Below are positions 53,815-62,365 of a DNA stretch of 64,000 nt, in pieces. The stretch is from Gemella haemolysans (GTDB taxonomy: Bacteria; Bacillota; Bacilli; Staphylococcales; Gemellaceae), in NCBI RefSeq assembly GCF_012273215.1, contig NZ_CP050965.1, positions 1,410,541 to 1,474,540 of the forward strand, given 5' to 3'. Each line of letters starts with the position of its first letter. Position 1 is the first letter of the stretch. The translations under genes and the position numbers were made by a program. The notes under the pieces are model-generated. The model did no database searches. It was not told the origin of the DNA and worked only from the letters and a program-made list of their open reading frames with translations.

Positions 53815-54693
53815 TTATCTTCCTTTGCGTTTGTATAACCCATCTTCTTCAATCATAATTAATTTATTCTTGAATAGTCTTCCTACAGCACGTTTAAAGC
53901 TTCCTTTACTCATTCCAAATACTGCTTTAATCTCTTCTGGATCAGATTTGTCAGTAAATTCGCAATAACCATTATTTTCAATATAGTCCATTATAGCTTG
54001 ACCATCGCTATCCATTCTTTCGTGTGCACGAGGTAAGAATGAACCGTTGATTTCACCATTATCTTTAACTCCTATAACACGTAGAGTAACTTTCTCTCCA
54101 AGGCGTGGTTCTTTCTCACGTTCACTTTCATGAACGAAAACTTTGTAACCATCTTTTGTTAGTAAGAATGTTCCTACACGCATTAAACGATAAGGATAAG
54201 CTTCAATATCCTTGTTCTTCATACTCTTAGTAGCCTTTGAATATAATGATGCTACGATAGTTTCTGTCGCTAAACGAGCGAATAATTGTCCGCTGAAATC
54301 ACGACGAAGTGTAATAAATAGCTCATCCCCTTCTTTTGGCCATACACTTCTTAACTTAGGTAAATCTTCTCCTAAAAGTGGGATTTCACGAGAGAACCCA
54401 ATATCAAGCCCTATCCTATCTTCCTCAACTTTTACAACTTTACTAAATGCATAATCACCATAAGTTACTTCTGGTATATTTGGTGTAGCGAATAATTTCC
54501 CACTACGTGAAGGATATACGAACATTGAATACTCTTCTCCAATTTCGTAATCATCTAAACTTTCAACGTCAGATTCGTTACAGCTTATTTCTTCATCATT
54601 CGGTCCTTTAAAAACTAATGATGAACTTTTCTTTTCTACTAACTCTAAGAAATGAATTTCTCCAGTAATAAATTTTATATCTTCTCTTTCCAT
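53815..54693 (-). CDS. cvfB: RNA-binding virulence regulator CvfB
   Basis: A 292-residue protein with tandem S1-like RNA-binding domains and a C-terminal winged helix (CEFTDKSDPEEIKAVFGMSKGSFKRAVGRLFKNKLI, in parts), matching CvfB/YitL. In S. aureus CvfB affects virulence-gene expression post-transcriptionally. Conserved PRLGEKVTLRVIGVKDNGEING marks the third S1-like unit. Start ATG at 54693 with AGAGGTAC upstream; the codon before it is TTG. Repeat copy D lies 31 nt upstream. Confidence 0.92.
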   Translation of the reverse strand: MEREDIKFITGEIHFLELVEKKSSSLVFKGPNDEEISCNESDVESLDDYEIGEEYSMFVYPSRSGKLFATPNIPEVTYGDYAFSKVVKVEEDRIGLDIGFSREIPLLGEDLPKLRSVWPKEGDELFITLRRDFSGQLFARLATETIVASLYSKATKSMKNKDIEAYPYRLMRVGTFLLTKDGYKVFVHESEREKEPRLGEKVTLRVIGVKDNGEINGSFLPRAHERMDSDGQAIMDYIENNGYCEFTDKSDPEEIKAVFGMSKGSFKRAVGRLFKNKLIMIEEDGLYKRKGR

Positions 54694-54724
54694 CAAGTAC
54701 CTCTTTCTTTTATTTTTGTTAAAT

Positions 54725-54901
54725 GGGAGTGACTCAAAAATCGCGATTTTGAAGAAATCGATTTTGTCGAGTCACTCCCGCAAAGTTTATTAGATATCTA
54801 AAAAGCTTTTATAAAGCGCATTTAGATATCAATAAACCACTGCGTCTATGAGTTTTCATATGAACTTTGTTAAATTTTAGAGCTTTTGGGTCAGCCCCTT
54901 T
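54725..54901 (-). repeat. Dispersed 5'-UTR repeat, copy D (before cvfB)
   Basis: Complete copy of the family: head hairpin GGGAGTGACTCAAAAATCGCG...GAGTCACTCCC (near-perfect 11-bp outer stem), middle TTTATTAGATATC...AGATATCAATAAA, ACTGCGTCTATGAGTT, and tail AGCTTTTGGGTCAGCCCCTTT. The tail end is the near mirror of the head (GGGGCTGACCCAAAA against GGGAGTGACTCAAAA), like terminal inverted repeats. It lies between spx and cvfB, after the spx terminator. Confidence 0.92.
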
Positions 54902-54908
54902 CTCATAA

Positions 54909-54937
54909 AAAAAGGCTGATACCTAATATCAACCTTT
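54909..54937 (-). terminator. Terminator after spx
   Basis: Stem AAAGGTTGATA / TATCAGCCTTT with loop TTAGG and a T-run on the minus strand. It ends spx and leaves repeat copy D outside that transcript. Confidence 0.85.
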
Positions 54938-54970
54938 AAATTAATCGGTAAAAGTAGTATCAGGGCGTAC

Positions 54971-55375
54971 TTACTTAACCATATTTTTTATTTGTTTTAA
55001 TTGATTTACTCTTATTTCCTTTGGAAGGAATCTTCTTATTTCATCTTCATTATACCCAACTTGTAATCTCTTATCATCAACAATGATAGGTCGTCTAAGC
55101 ATTCCTGGATTATCTTGAATAACTTTATATAACTCCTGAATAGACATACTTTCGATATCCAAGTTTAATTTTTGGAACGTTTTTGATCTAAAGGAAATTA
55201 TATCTTCTGTTCCGTGCTCTGTGATAGATAAAATGTCTTTAATTTCATCTGTTGTTAGAGCTTCTGAAAAAATATTTCTTTCCACAAAGTCTATATCATT
55301 TTCTATAAGCCAAGCTTTTGCTTTTCTACAAGAAGTACAACTAGGCGATGTAAACAACGTAACTACCACCAGCAC
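54971..55375 (-). CDS. spx: Transcriptional regulator Spx
   Basis: Spx binds the RNA polymerase alpha subunit and redirects transcription under disulfide stress. The 134-residue product has the redox pair C13-T-S-C16 ([14 protein letters not shown]) in an ArsC-like fold, [28 protein letters not shown] near the C-terminus, and [16 protein letters not shown]. The start is uncertain: GTG at 55375 is 5 nt from AAAGGAG, while a GTG at 55369 would give MVVTLF, closer to the usual Spx N-terminus MVTLF. Confidence 0.93.
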   Translation of the reverse strand: MLVVVTLFTSPSCTSCRKAKAWLIENDIDFVERNIFSEALTTDEIKDILSITEHGTEDIISFRSKTFQKLNLDIESMSIQELYKVIQDNPGMLRRPIIVDDKRLQVGYNEDEIRRFLPKEIRVNQLKQIKNMVK

Positions 55376-55430
55376 TCACACTCCTTTATAAAAATAACAT
55401 TAATATTTTTATAATTCTATATACTACTAT

Positions 55431-55459
55431 ATTATACTACATATATTATCGTTTTACAA
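55431..55459 (-). promoter_or_regulatory. Promoter of spx
   Basis: Minus-strand TTGTAA (55459-55454), 17-nt spacer, TATAAT (55436-55431). Between here and the tRNA promoter at 55747 about 290 nt are AT-rich with no gene seen. Confidence 0.7.
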
Positions 55460-55746
55460 TATACTATTAATAAAAATATTTTAATTTGTCAACTAAAAAC
55501 ACTTATTTTACATTGTTTCACGCTTGACTATCCTTGTAAACACAAGAATAATGTTACACCCTTACATTTTTTATTTGATTAGTTAAAATAAATTATATAA
55601 TAATAAACTCATAAAACACTTCTTTACATAATCTAACTATCATATTATACAATCTAAAACTAAAACATAAATAAAATCTATCAAAATTCTCTAATTTTTC
55701 CCTAAAATTATTATCTAGAGCGGCTACTTTATACCTTATACTGAAA

Positions 55747-55775
55747 TTGACAAAGTATTTTATGTGTGTTATCAT
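55747..55775 (+). promoter_or_regulatory. Promoter of tRNA-Leu
   Basis: TTGACA (55747-55752), 17-nt spacer, TATCAT (55770-55775), 9 nt before the mature 5' end. Confidence 0.85.
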
Positions 55776-55783
55776 AGACATAT

Positions 55784-55867
55784 GCCAGCATGGCGGAATT
55801 GGCAGACGCACTGGACTCAAAATCCAGCGATGGCAACATCGTGCCGGTTCGACCCCGGCTGCTGGTA
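55784..55867 (+). tRNA. tRNA-Leu (CAA)
   Basis: 84-nt class II tRNA: acceptor GCCAGCA / TGCTGGT, D-arm GGCGGAATTGGCAGACGC, anticodon arm CTGGA-CTCAAAA-TCCAG with anticodon CAA, variable arm CGATGGCAACATCG and T-arm GCCGG-TTCGACC-CCGGC. The 3' CCA is not encoded. A terminator follows 10 nt later, so it is transcribed alone. Two unrecognised genes lie directly beyond it. Confidence 0.98.
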
Positions 55868-55876
55868 TATCATTAA

Positions 55877-55900
55877 AGACAAGGTTTTTAAGCCTTGTCT
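55877..55900 (+). terminator. Terminator after tRNA-Leu
   Basis: Stem AGACAAGG / CCTTGTCT with loop TTTTTAAG, followed by TTTTTTATTA. Confidence 0.9.
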
Positions 55901-55962
55901 TTTTTATTATTTATACTTTTTTCGGAATAAAAGTTACTAGAAATAACTTAGTAAATTTTTTA

Positions 55963-56379
55963 TTAAACTATCTCAACGGATAATAATCTAAATAATATAT
56001 GTATTATGAATATTAACTCAACAATTGAATTAATAAAAAAACCCATAATAATCCAACTTGGAAAAGCTGCTGGTAGTATTGCAATTGAGGCCACGAAAAA
56101 TAAATTGAATATAAAAGTATAATAGCAAATTGAAATCAACCTGTGCCAAAGCGATTCATAACCCTTATATTTCTGATCATATAGCAGAATTCTCAACGAA
56201 GAAGAAAATATTATCGCAATTGCTGATAAAATAAAACCAATAATAACTGTCAGTATTGTAATTATGGATTCAGTTTTTATATAAAAAAAACTACTTGAAA
56301 AATAAGATACTAATAAACATACAACTACTACAATCAAAGATACATTTCTATCCTTTTTACTTAGCCCTATCATTAGCAA
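55963..56379 (-). CDS. Four-helix membrane protein of an unknown gene pair
   Basis: 138 residues, not recognised. Hydrophobic segments lie at about 12-31, 36-56, 82-105 and 110-134, so four membrane helices with short loops; a charged loop (LLYDQKYKGYESLWHRL) separates pairs. There is no signal peptide or known domain. Its start is inside the previous gene (23-nt overlap), so the two are translationally coupled. A membrane effector coupled to a cytosolic sensor is a common plan in phage defence, but that reading is an inference from layout only. Confidence 0.7.
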   Translation of the reverse strand: MLMIGLSKKDRNVSLIVVVVCLLVSYFSSSFFYIKTESIITILTVIIGFILSAIAIIFSSSLRILLYDQKYKGYESLWHRLISICYYTFIFNLFFVASIAILPAAFPSWIIMGFFINSIVELIFIIHILFRLLSVEIV

Positions 56380-57172
56380 GCTCCTTAATCTCTCTTTGAA
56401 GATTTACTTTAACATCTTCCGCATCAAATTTACCTGAATTTTTTTCTGCACTAATATCTATTTTCATAATAAAATTTTCTTGATTATAAATACATTCAAA
56501 TCCCTTCTCGTCTTTACCTCGTATTAACAATCCACTAAGAGCATACCTATCTTCTTCCTCCATTAGTTCTTTTATTAATTTTATAGGACGAAATCTATGT
56601 GAATTAGCTTTTATATCTAATGTTAAATCTATATCATCTGTTACTCCAGTTAAATCTACTAAGGCAGTCTTTTTTTTCGAATCCGTTGAAAAAAGATTAT
56701 TTTGAGTTGAAAATTTAATTTCCTCAACTGTTTTAATAATATCTAAAAAGGTATCTTTCCCCTTATACATACCTTTTAATATATAATTATTTCCTGTAAT
56801 TTTATGTATAATGTGTTCAAAATGTTTTTTAAATCGTATATCTGATAAATACAATAAATTTGTTTTAAAATCATAATATACAAATAATTGTTTTAATAAT
56901 TCAATTTCTGTTTCTTTTCTAGGGTTTTCTCTTTTCACTTTTGAGTTTATATCTATAACAAAATCATCTCTAGGTTCTGCACTTCCTGACTCAATAGCGA
57001 AAAACACACCATCCCCTTCTCTTCTTACTAATATATGATCTATCCCTTTTGGTGAATCCTCATTCTCATCTAACTCTTCTGGGAAATCTTCTTTATTTGG
57101 ATACTCCCATCTTAGTCCAGAGTTTATATTTTCTTTTAATAATCTCCAAATCGAAAAAGTAATTGTAGCCAT
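56357..57172 (-). CDS. Cytosolic protein of an unknown gene pair
   Basis: 271 residues, not recognised. The N-terminus (ITFSIWRLLKENINSGLRWEYPNKE) and the segment GIDHILVRREGDGVFFAIESGSAEPRDDFV suggest an alpha/beta domain, followed by helices (ETEIELLKQLFVYYDF) and a beta-rich C-terminal half with ALVDLTGVTDDIDLTLDIKANS. No membrane segment, no Cys cluster, no nuclease or ATPase motif I can name. It is the first gene of an overlapping pair with a four-helix membrane protein, and it lies just past tRNA-Leu in a spot that looks like an island site. Confidence 0.7.
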   Translation of the reverse strand: MATITFSIWRLLKENINSGLRWEYPNKEDFPEELDENEDSPKGIDHILVRREGDGVFFAIESGSAEPRDDFVIDINSKVKRENPRKETEIELLKQLFVYYDFKTNLLYLSDIRFKKHFEHIIHKITGNNYILKGMYKGKDTFLDIIKTVEEIKFSTQNNLFSTDSKKKTALVDLTGVTDDIDLTLDIKANSHRFRPIKLIKELMEEEDRYALSGLLIRGKDEKGFECIYNQENFIMKIDISAEKNSGKFDAEDVKVNLQREIKELANDRAK

Positions 57173-57343
57173 ACTTATTCTCCTTTATTTTTTATTATAT
57201 TATATCATTTTTTTAACAGTAAATCATTAGATTCAATAAATACACAATAGTTTAATATAAATTTACCCATATATTATCTTCACTTACTTTTTATACAGAT
57301 AATTTTCTCAGCGAATTTATAATCTTACATATCACTATTTTGC

Positions 57344-57372
57344 TTTACAAGATACCTTTACTATGGTACTAT
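57344..57372 (+). promoter_or_regulatory. Promoter with palindrome before the PadR gene
   Basis: TTTACA (57344-57349), 17-nt spacer, TACTAT (57367-57372). Between the two boxes TACC-TTTACTAT-GGTA (57353-57368) forms a short inverted repeat, a possible PadR operator for autoregulation. Confidence 0.55.
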
Positions 57373-57444
57373 TATGTATAACAAGATAGCGTGAATTTTT
57401 AGCCTTTATACTAATAACTAAAAACTAAGAAAGGAGGTTTCAAA

Positions 57445-57771
57445 ATGGAAATTAATACTTCTCAAATACTAAAAGGCACATTAGAAGCATGCATTTTACA
57501 GCTAATTAAAAACAAAGAAATGTATGGCTACGAGATAACTGAACAACTCTCCAATTATGGACTTGATATGGTTGCTCAAGGAACTATATACCCCCTACTA
57601 TTAAAACTAGAAAAAGAGAATTTAGTTACTAGTTATTTGAAAGAAAGTAACTTTGGACCTCCGAGAAAATATTATTCTATTACTGATCAAGGTAAAGAAT
57701 ATATAAATTCATTTAAAGATATATGGGGAAATATAAGTACAACAATTACAGAGATTATGAAAGATAAATAA
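57445..57771 (+). CDS. PadR family transcriptional regulator
   Basis: A 108-residue PadR-type winged-helix repressor: LKGTLEACILQLIKNKEMYGYEI (the family's GxLExxILxLL...YGYEI start), LEKENLVTSYLKESNFGPPRKYYSITDQGKEYI (wing). PadR regulators usually repress a linked operon in response to a small molecule or envelope stress; here the next gene, 21 nt on, encodes a membrane protein and is its likely partner. AAAGGAGG is 8 nt before the ATG. Confidence 0.93.
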   Translation: MEINTSQILKGTLEACILQLIKNKEMYGYEITEQLSNYGLDMVAQGTIYPLLLKLEKENLVTSYLKESNFGPPRKYYSITDQGKEYINSFKDIWGNISTTITEIMKDK

Positions 57772-57792
57772 TATAAGCAAGGAGGATGCATT

Positions 57793-58446
57793 ATGAATAC
57801 AGCTGACCTACTAAAACATAATAATGAACTCAGACTACAACTTAATGAAGAAAATAAGAAATATTATGAGGAGCTTCTAGTCGCTTGTCGGATAAAAAAT
57901 ACTGCGAAAAATGAATCTGCTCTAGAAATTCAATTACTAGAAATATTACAAGATTTGATTTTATATCAAAAACAAGGAAAGAGCTTTATCGATGTTTTTG
58001 GAAATGATATAAACAAATTATCTTCATCAATAATTGCAGAACTACCAAAGGAAAACAAAATGAAAATATTTAGATTTTCTTTAGTTTATCTTTTAATTCT
58101 GATTATTAGTTCTTTAGCACCTTCAATATTTTCTAGAACTATCCAACCAATTCTAACAATATTATCTATAGTAGTATTAGTCTTAGGTTCTTTGATTTGC
58201 TTATACCTACTAATTTATAAAAAAACAGATAAAAATAAGTGGTTTATATATATTTCATCATTAATAATATTTGAAGTATCATTTGGTCTAATACCTATCT
58301 TAGATAAATTGGGAATAATTCCAAAGTACCTTTCTCAAAAAGTAACAATATCAACTAACTTCTTATACATCTATGGAATTTTTAGTGCACTTTCTTACAT
58401 ATACATTTTTTTAACTTTCAAAAAATACTACTCTAAAAAGATATAA
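57793..58446 (+). CDS. PadR-linked membrane protein
   Basis: 217 residues: a soluble helical N-terminus (~95 residues, with EIQLLEILQDLILYQKQGKSFIDVFG) and four or more hydrophobic segments (about 96-112, 117-140, 147-165 and 190-210). The N-terminal part resembles domains found with PadR regulators (DUF1129/DUF1048-type proteins), which sense or mediate membrane signals. Function unknown. AAGGAGG lies 8 nt before the ATG, in one unit with the PadR gene. Confidence 0.8.
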   Translation: MNTADLLKHNNELRLQLNEENKKYYEELLVACRIKNTAKNESALEIQLLEILQDLILYQKQGKSFIDVFGNDINKLSSSIIAELPKENKMKIFRFSLVYLLILIISSLAPSIFSRTIQPILTILSIVVLVLGSLICLYLLIYKKTDKNKWFIYISSLIIFEVSFGLIPILDKLGIIPKYLSQKVTISTNFLYIYGIFSALSYIYIFLTFKKYYSKKI

Positions 58447-58453
58447 TAAAACT

Positions 58454-58477
58454 ACCCGACTAAATCTTTAGTCGGGT
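58454..58477 (+). terminator. Terminator of the PadR unit
   Basis: Perfect stem ACCCGACTAAA / TTTAGTCGGGT with loop TC, followed by GTTCCTTC; the T-run is weak. Confidence 0.75.
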
Positions 58478-58538
58478 GTTCCTTCGTTAAAGTTCACCTA
58501 AGAGAAATAATTTTAATTCAAAAATAACATTTTTTCTA

Positions 58539-58567
58539 TTGAATAATTTTTTTAAACCTGTTATAAT
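58539..58567 (+). promoter_or_regulatory. Promoter of the CDF exporter gene
   Basis: TTGAAT (58539-58544), 17-nt spacer, TATAAT (58562-58567), 27 nt before the ATG. Confidence 0.8.
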
Positions 58568-58594
58568 GGTAAAACATTATTTTAGGAGGAAGCC

Positions 58595-59485
58595 ATGAAT
58601 AATTCGATTTTCGATAAATTAAAACGCGCTGAACAAGGTGCCAAACTTAGTATTCTGTCATATTTATTGCTGACCGTTTTAAAACTTTGCGCTGGTCTGT
58701 TTTTTAAATCTTCAGCCTTAGTTGCCGATGGTATTAACAACGCTACCGATGTAATTTCATCAGTATGCGTACTTATCGGTTTGAAAATTTCTAGAAAACC
58801 AGCTGATGAAGATCATTTATACGGTCACTTCAGAGCTGAATTAATTTCAACATTAATAGCTTCATTCATTATGTTATATGCAGGAATCGAAGTAGTAATG
58901 TATGCAATAAAAAAAATTATTTCAGGAAGCTACGAGCAACCTAGCCTACTATCTGCCGTTGTCGCTTTTATAGCGAGTGCCATTATGCTTGGGGTTTATT
59001 TCTATAATATTCGTCTAGCTAAAAAAATCGGAAGTAAATCTCTTAAAGCTGCAGCCCTTGATAATCTTAGTGACGCTTTTGTTTCTATCGGAACATTAAT
59101 AGGAATCATCGCTACATATATCGGACTTCCAATAGCTGATTCAGTAGTCGCAATAATCGTCGGATTACTTATTATTTACACTGCTGTTAGTATTTTCAAA
59201 GAATCTACACACGTTCTTACTGACGGCGTTGATACTGAAGTGATAGATAAGGTTAACGATATTGTAAATGATATTAAAGGTGTAACATCAATAGTAGATA
59301 CGAAAGGTAGAACTCATGGCTTACTATACTTTATCGATATTACTGTTACAGTTGAACCATCATTAAATGTTAAACAAAGTCACGACATTACCGTAAAAAT
59401 TGAAAAAGCATTATCTAAAGAATTCTATTATTGTGAAACTTTAGTACACTTAGAACCGCATGGTATTGCTTGCCATTCACATTAA
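58595..59485 (+). CDS. Cation diffusion facilitator, probably Mn2+ exporter
   Basis: A 296-residue CDF-family exporter with six membrane helices and a cytosolic C-terminal metal-sensing domain with a HXH-like end (GIACHSH). The TM2 metal site is ADGINNATDVISS (N and D) and TM5 has ALDNLSDAFVSIG (D and D); this Asn/Asp-rich site, rather than the zinc-type HxxxD, is found in manganese exporters such as MntE. So manganese export is likely, with iron possible. AGGAGGAAG lies 5 nt before the ATG. Confidence 0.88.
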   Translation: MNNSIFDKLKRAEQGAKLSILSYLLLTVLKLCAGLFFKSSALVADGINNATDVISSVCVLIGLKISRKPADEDHLYGHFRAELISTLIASFIMLYAGIEVVMYAIKKIISGSYEQPSLLSAVVAFIASAIMLGVYFYNIRLAKKIGSKSLKAAALDNLSDAFVSIGTLIGIIATYIGLPIADSVVAIIVGLLIIYTAVSIFKESTHVLTDGVDTEVIDKVNDIVNDIKGVTSIVDTKGRTHGLLYFIDITVTVEPSLNVKQSHDITVKIEKALSKEFYYCETLVHLEPHGIACHSH

Positions 59486-59493
59486 AATATTTC

Positions 59494-59547
59494 AAGATGA
59501 AATTGTACTTCTTTTAACTTAAGTTACTTCTAGTATAATTTCATCTT
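59494..59547 (+). terminator. Terminator after the CDF gene
   Basis: Stem AAGATGAAATTGTACTT / AGTATAATTTCATCTT around a 20-nt loop, followed by TTTTTACT. Confidence 0.8.
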
Positions 59548-59565
59548 TTTTTACTGCACCGATGT

Positions 59566-59594
59566 TTGACAAAAACAAATACTAAAAGTATAAT
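59566..59594 (+). promoter_or_regulatory. Promoter of the mevalonate operon
   Basis: TTGACA (59566-59571), 17-nt spacer, TATAAT (59589-59594): near-perfect consensus, about 95 nt before mvk. Confidence 0.88.
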
Positions 59595-59688
59595 TATTGT
59601 ACGTATAAAAGTATTTTTAACTATTAATTATCTTTTAATTAAATAGTATAAAATACTACTTAAATATAAAATTGGAGTTTTTAAATTT

Positions 59689-60495
59689 ATGACGCACGCA
59701 AAAGCAATATTCTTTGGTGAACATGCAGTCGTTTACGGATACAAAGGAATTACTATTCCACTTCCACAAATGAATGTAGAAGTCACTTTAGAAGAAACAG
59801 ATACAATTCAACAAAGAGATGAAATTCTTAGCTTCATCGCTGATTCATGTGGAATTGATAATAAAACAAAAATTAATATTACTAGTACCATCCCTGTAGG
59901 GCGTGGACTAGGTTCTTCTGCTGCGCTGAGTATCGCTATTGCACGTGCAAAAAAACTCCCAAACGTTAGAGAAATAGCTAATAAATGTGAGAAATTTATC
60001 CACGGGAATCCTAGCGGTATTGATGTAAATCAAGTACTTAGTGACACTCCCCTTTTATTTTCAAAAAAAGACGGAGCTAGTGAGTTAAATTTTAATCTAA
60101 ATAGTTATTTACTGATTATCGATACTGGTGTTGTTGGAATTACTAAAGAAACTCTAAAACACATAGCTGATAATTATGTTGAATACGAGAAATATATTAC
60201 TGAATTAGGTGGAATCACCAATTTAGTAATCGAACCGTTAAAAAATAAAAACATCGATCTTGTCGGACAATATATGTATAAAGCTCATGATTTATTGCGA
60301 AAACTTGGAGTAAGTCACGCGAGCAACGATGAAGTCGTAGAAATTTGTAAAAACAATAATGCAATCGGTGCTAAGCTAACTGGCGGTGGTGCTGGTGGAT
60401 GTTGCATTAGCCTTAGTAAAACAAAAGAAAATGCGTTAGAAATTCAAAACGCACTAAAAGAGAAAGGATATTCATCATGGATAGTTACAGTTTAG
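59689..60495 (+). CDS. mvk: Mevalonate kinase
   Basis: Phosphorylates mevalonate, a GHMP-superfamily kinase. The 268 residues contain an N-terminal KAIFFGEHAVVYGYKG, the ATP loop PVGRGLGSSAALSIA (~75-90) and the C-terminal KLTGGGAGGCCI. It is short for the family (usually ~300 or more residues) but retains all motifs. It is the first gene of a four-gene mevalonate operon, overlapping mvaD by 19 nt; GGAG lies upstream of the ATG. Confidence 0.95.
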   Translation: MTHAKAIFFGEHAVVYGYKGITIPLPQMNVEVTLEETDTIQQRDEILSFIADSCGIDNKTKINITSTIPVGRGLGSSAALSIAIARAKKLPNVREIANKCEKFIHGNPSGIDVNQVLSDTPLLFSKKDGASELNFNLNSYLLIIDTGVVGITKETLKHIADNYVEYEKYITELGGITNLVIEPLKNKNIDLVGQYMYKAHDLLRKLGVSHASNDEVVEICKNNNAIGAKLTGGGAGGCCISLSKTKENALEIQNALKEKGYSSWIVTV

Positions 60496-61388
60496 GTTAT
60501 GCTAATATTGCCCTAGTTAAATACTGGGGGAAAAAATCTAAAGATCCTGTCTTACCTTATAATCCTAATATTTCTTTAAGATTAGACAATCTTTTATCAA
60601 AAACAAAAATTGAGAAAAACGATAATAATGTTGATGAATTTTATATCAATGACGAAAAACAAAGCCAAGAAGAAGTCGATAAAATGATTAAATTCATCTC
60701 TAAATTCACACCAACTGAACGTGAAGCTATAACTATTAGAAGTTATAATACTGTTCCTACTGCTGCTGGGCTTTCTTCAAGTTCTAGCGGAACTATGGCA
60801 TTAGTACTTGCTTGTAATGAATATTTCAAATTAAACAAAACTACTAAAGAATTAGTTGAAATAGCTAAAGAAGGTTCTGGTTCTTCATGCCGAAGCTTCT
60901 ATAAACTTGCTGCTTGGCTTGAAGATGGAAGTGTTGAAGAGTTAGAATGCTCTCTAGACTTTGGAATGATGGTTCTTGTTGTTAATGAAGATAGAAAGAA
61001 AATTTCTAGTCGTGTCGCAATGGAGCGCTGTGTTCAAACATCGACAACATTCGATGCATGGGTAGAAAAAGCTAAAAACGATTTTGTATTAATGAAAGAA
61101 GCTCTAAAGGAAGCTGACTTCGAGAAAATTGGTGAGATTACAGAAAGTAACGCACTAGCTATGCATGGTACAACTTCTACATCTACTCCAAGTTTTTCAT
61201 TCTTAACTGAAGAAAGCCATATGGCTATGGATATCGTAAAAGAATTACGTTCTAAAGGTCATAGATGTTACTTCACTATGGATGCTGGCCCAAATGTGAA
61301 GGTGTTATACTTAAGGGAAGATCAAGACAAATTATATGAGGAAATTTCAAAATTATGGAAGAAAAAAATAATTTTGTGCATGGAGTAG
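60477..61388 (+). CDS. mvaD: Diphosphomevalonate decarboxylase
   Basis: Converts mevalonate diphosphate to isopentenyl diphosphate. The 303-residue GHMP enzyme starts NIALVKYWGKKSKDPVLPYNPNIS (the decarboxylase signature), has the ATP loop VPTAAGLSSSSSGTMA and a C-terminal FTMDAGPNVKVLY. Overlaps on both sides (mvk by 19, mvaK2 by 34 nt) indicate tight coupling. Confidence 0.96.
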   Translation: MDSYSLGYANIALVKYWGKKSKDPVLPYNPNISLRLDNLLSKTKIEKNDNNVDEFYINDEKQSQEEVDKMIKFISKFTPTEREAITIRSYNTVPTAAGLSSSSSGTMALVLACNEYFKLNKTTKELVEIAKEGSGSSCRSFYKLAAWLEDGSVEELECSLDFGMMVLVVNEDRKKISSRVAMERCVQTSTTFDAWVEKAKNDFVLMKEALKEADFEKIGEITESNALAMHGTTSTSTPSFSFLTEESHMAMDIVKELRSKGHRCYFTMDAGPNVKVLYLREDQDKLYEEISKLWKKKIILCME

Positions 61389-62344
61389 CATACGGTAAAC
61401 TCTATCTCGCTGGTGAATATGCGATTTTAGAAGATTACGCTTCTGCACTAATAACAAGTGTCCCTAAAAAAATTACAGTATTTGTAGAAGAAAGTGATAA
61501 AACTACTATATTCGACACAATTAATAAAACTTCTGTTGGCCTTTTTGAAGAAAATAGTAACTTCACACTAGTTCAACAATTTATCCAATTTTTAACAGAA
61601 TATACAATTAGTAATAAGACCTTCGCTTTAACTATTTTCAATGAACTTCATAGCGATGATAAAAAATACGGTCTAGGTTCATCTGGTGCTGTTCTTGTCG
61701 CTATAGCTCGTGCAATCTTATCATTTGAAAATATCCCTTATAATAATTTAACTATTTTCAAATTAGTCGCCCTATTTAATATTAAACATAATCTAAGCGG
61801 ATCCATGGGGGATGTTGCTGCGAGTATCAACGATGGAATCACCTTCTATCAAAAATTTAATGCCGAGTTCGTTAATGAAATGATTCACCAAGACAAAACT
61901 GTTAAAGAAATAATTAACACAAATTGGGATGGACTTCTTATTGAAAAAATACATCCTAAAGCTGATTTAAGCATCTTAGCGCGTTGGACTGGTGAAGCTG
62001 TTGATACGAAAGAGCACGTTAAACTTTGGAAAGAACATAAAGATAATTACAAAGAAGAATTTAGAGTTTTTGTTGAAACTTCAAATACTCTAGTTAAAAC
62101 ATTGAAAAAGAATTTAAATGAAACAGATGCATCAAATGCATTAAATACAATAAATAAACTTAGAGAAAATCTATTATATTTAGAAAGTTTCTCTAAAATA
62201 CCAATGGAAACAAGTACGATGAAAAGCTATATTGAATCACACTCAGCTGGTAAGCAAAGCGGTTCTGGAAGTGGTGATTTTGTACTAGGATTCGAGAAAA
62301 GTAACGATAAGTATCAGCTACAACTGAACTTAGAAAGATTATAA
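61355..62344 (+). CDS. mvaK2: Phosphomevalonate kinase
   Basis: Phosphorylates mevalonate 5-phosphate. The 329-residue GHMP kinase has VAYGKLYLAGEYAILED at the N-terminus, the ATP loop YGLGSSGAVLVAIARAIL and SGKQSGSGSGDFVLGF near the end, all typical of the bacterial EggR/MvaK2 group. The start lies inside mvaD, with TGAGGAA as ribosome binding site. Confidence 0.95.
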   Translation: MEEKNNFVHGVAYGKLYLAGEYAILEDYASALITSVPKKITVFVEESDKTTIFDTINKTSVGLFEENSNFTLVQQFIQFLTEYTISNKTFALTIFNELHSDDKKYGLGSSGAVLVAIARAILSFENIPYNNLTIFKLVALFNIKHNLSGSMGDVAASINDGITFYQKFNAEFVNEMIHQDKTVKEIINTNWDGLLIEKIHPKADLSILARWTGEAVDTKEHVKLWKEHKDNYKEEFRVFVETSNTLVKTLKKNLNETDASNALNTINKLRENLLYLESFSKIPMETSTMKSYIESHSAGKQSGSGSGDFVLGFEKSNDKYQLQLNLERL

Positions 62345-62365
62345 TACACTACGAAAGGATTAATT

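Noticed and set aside
55784-57172. An integrated element bounded by a duplicated tRNA 3' end
   Set aside because: No repeat of the tRNA-Leu 3' sequence and no integrase gene was seen near the unknown pair, so an attachment site cannot be claimed.
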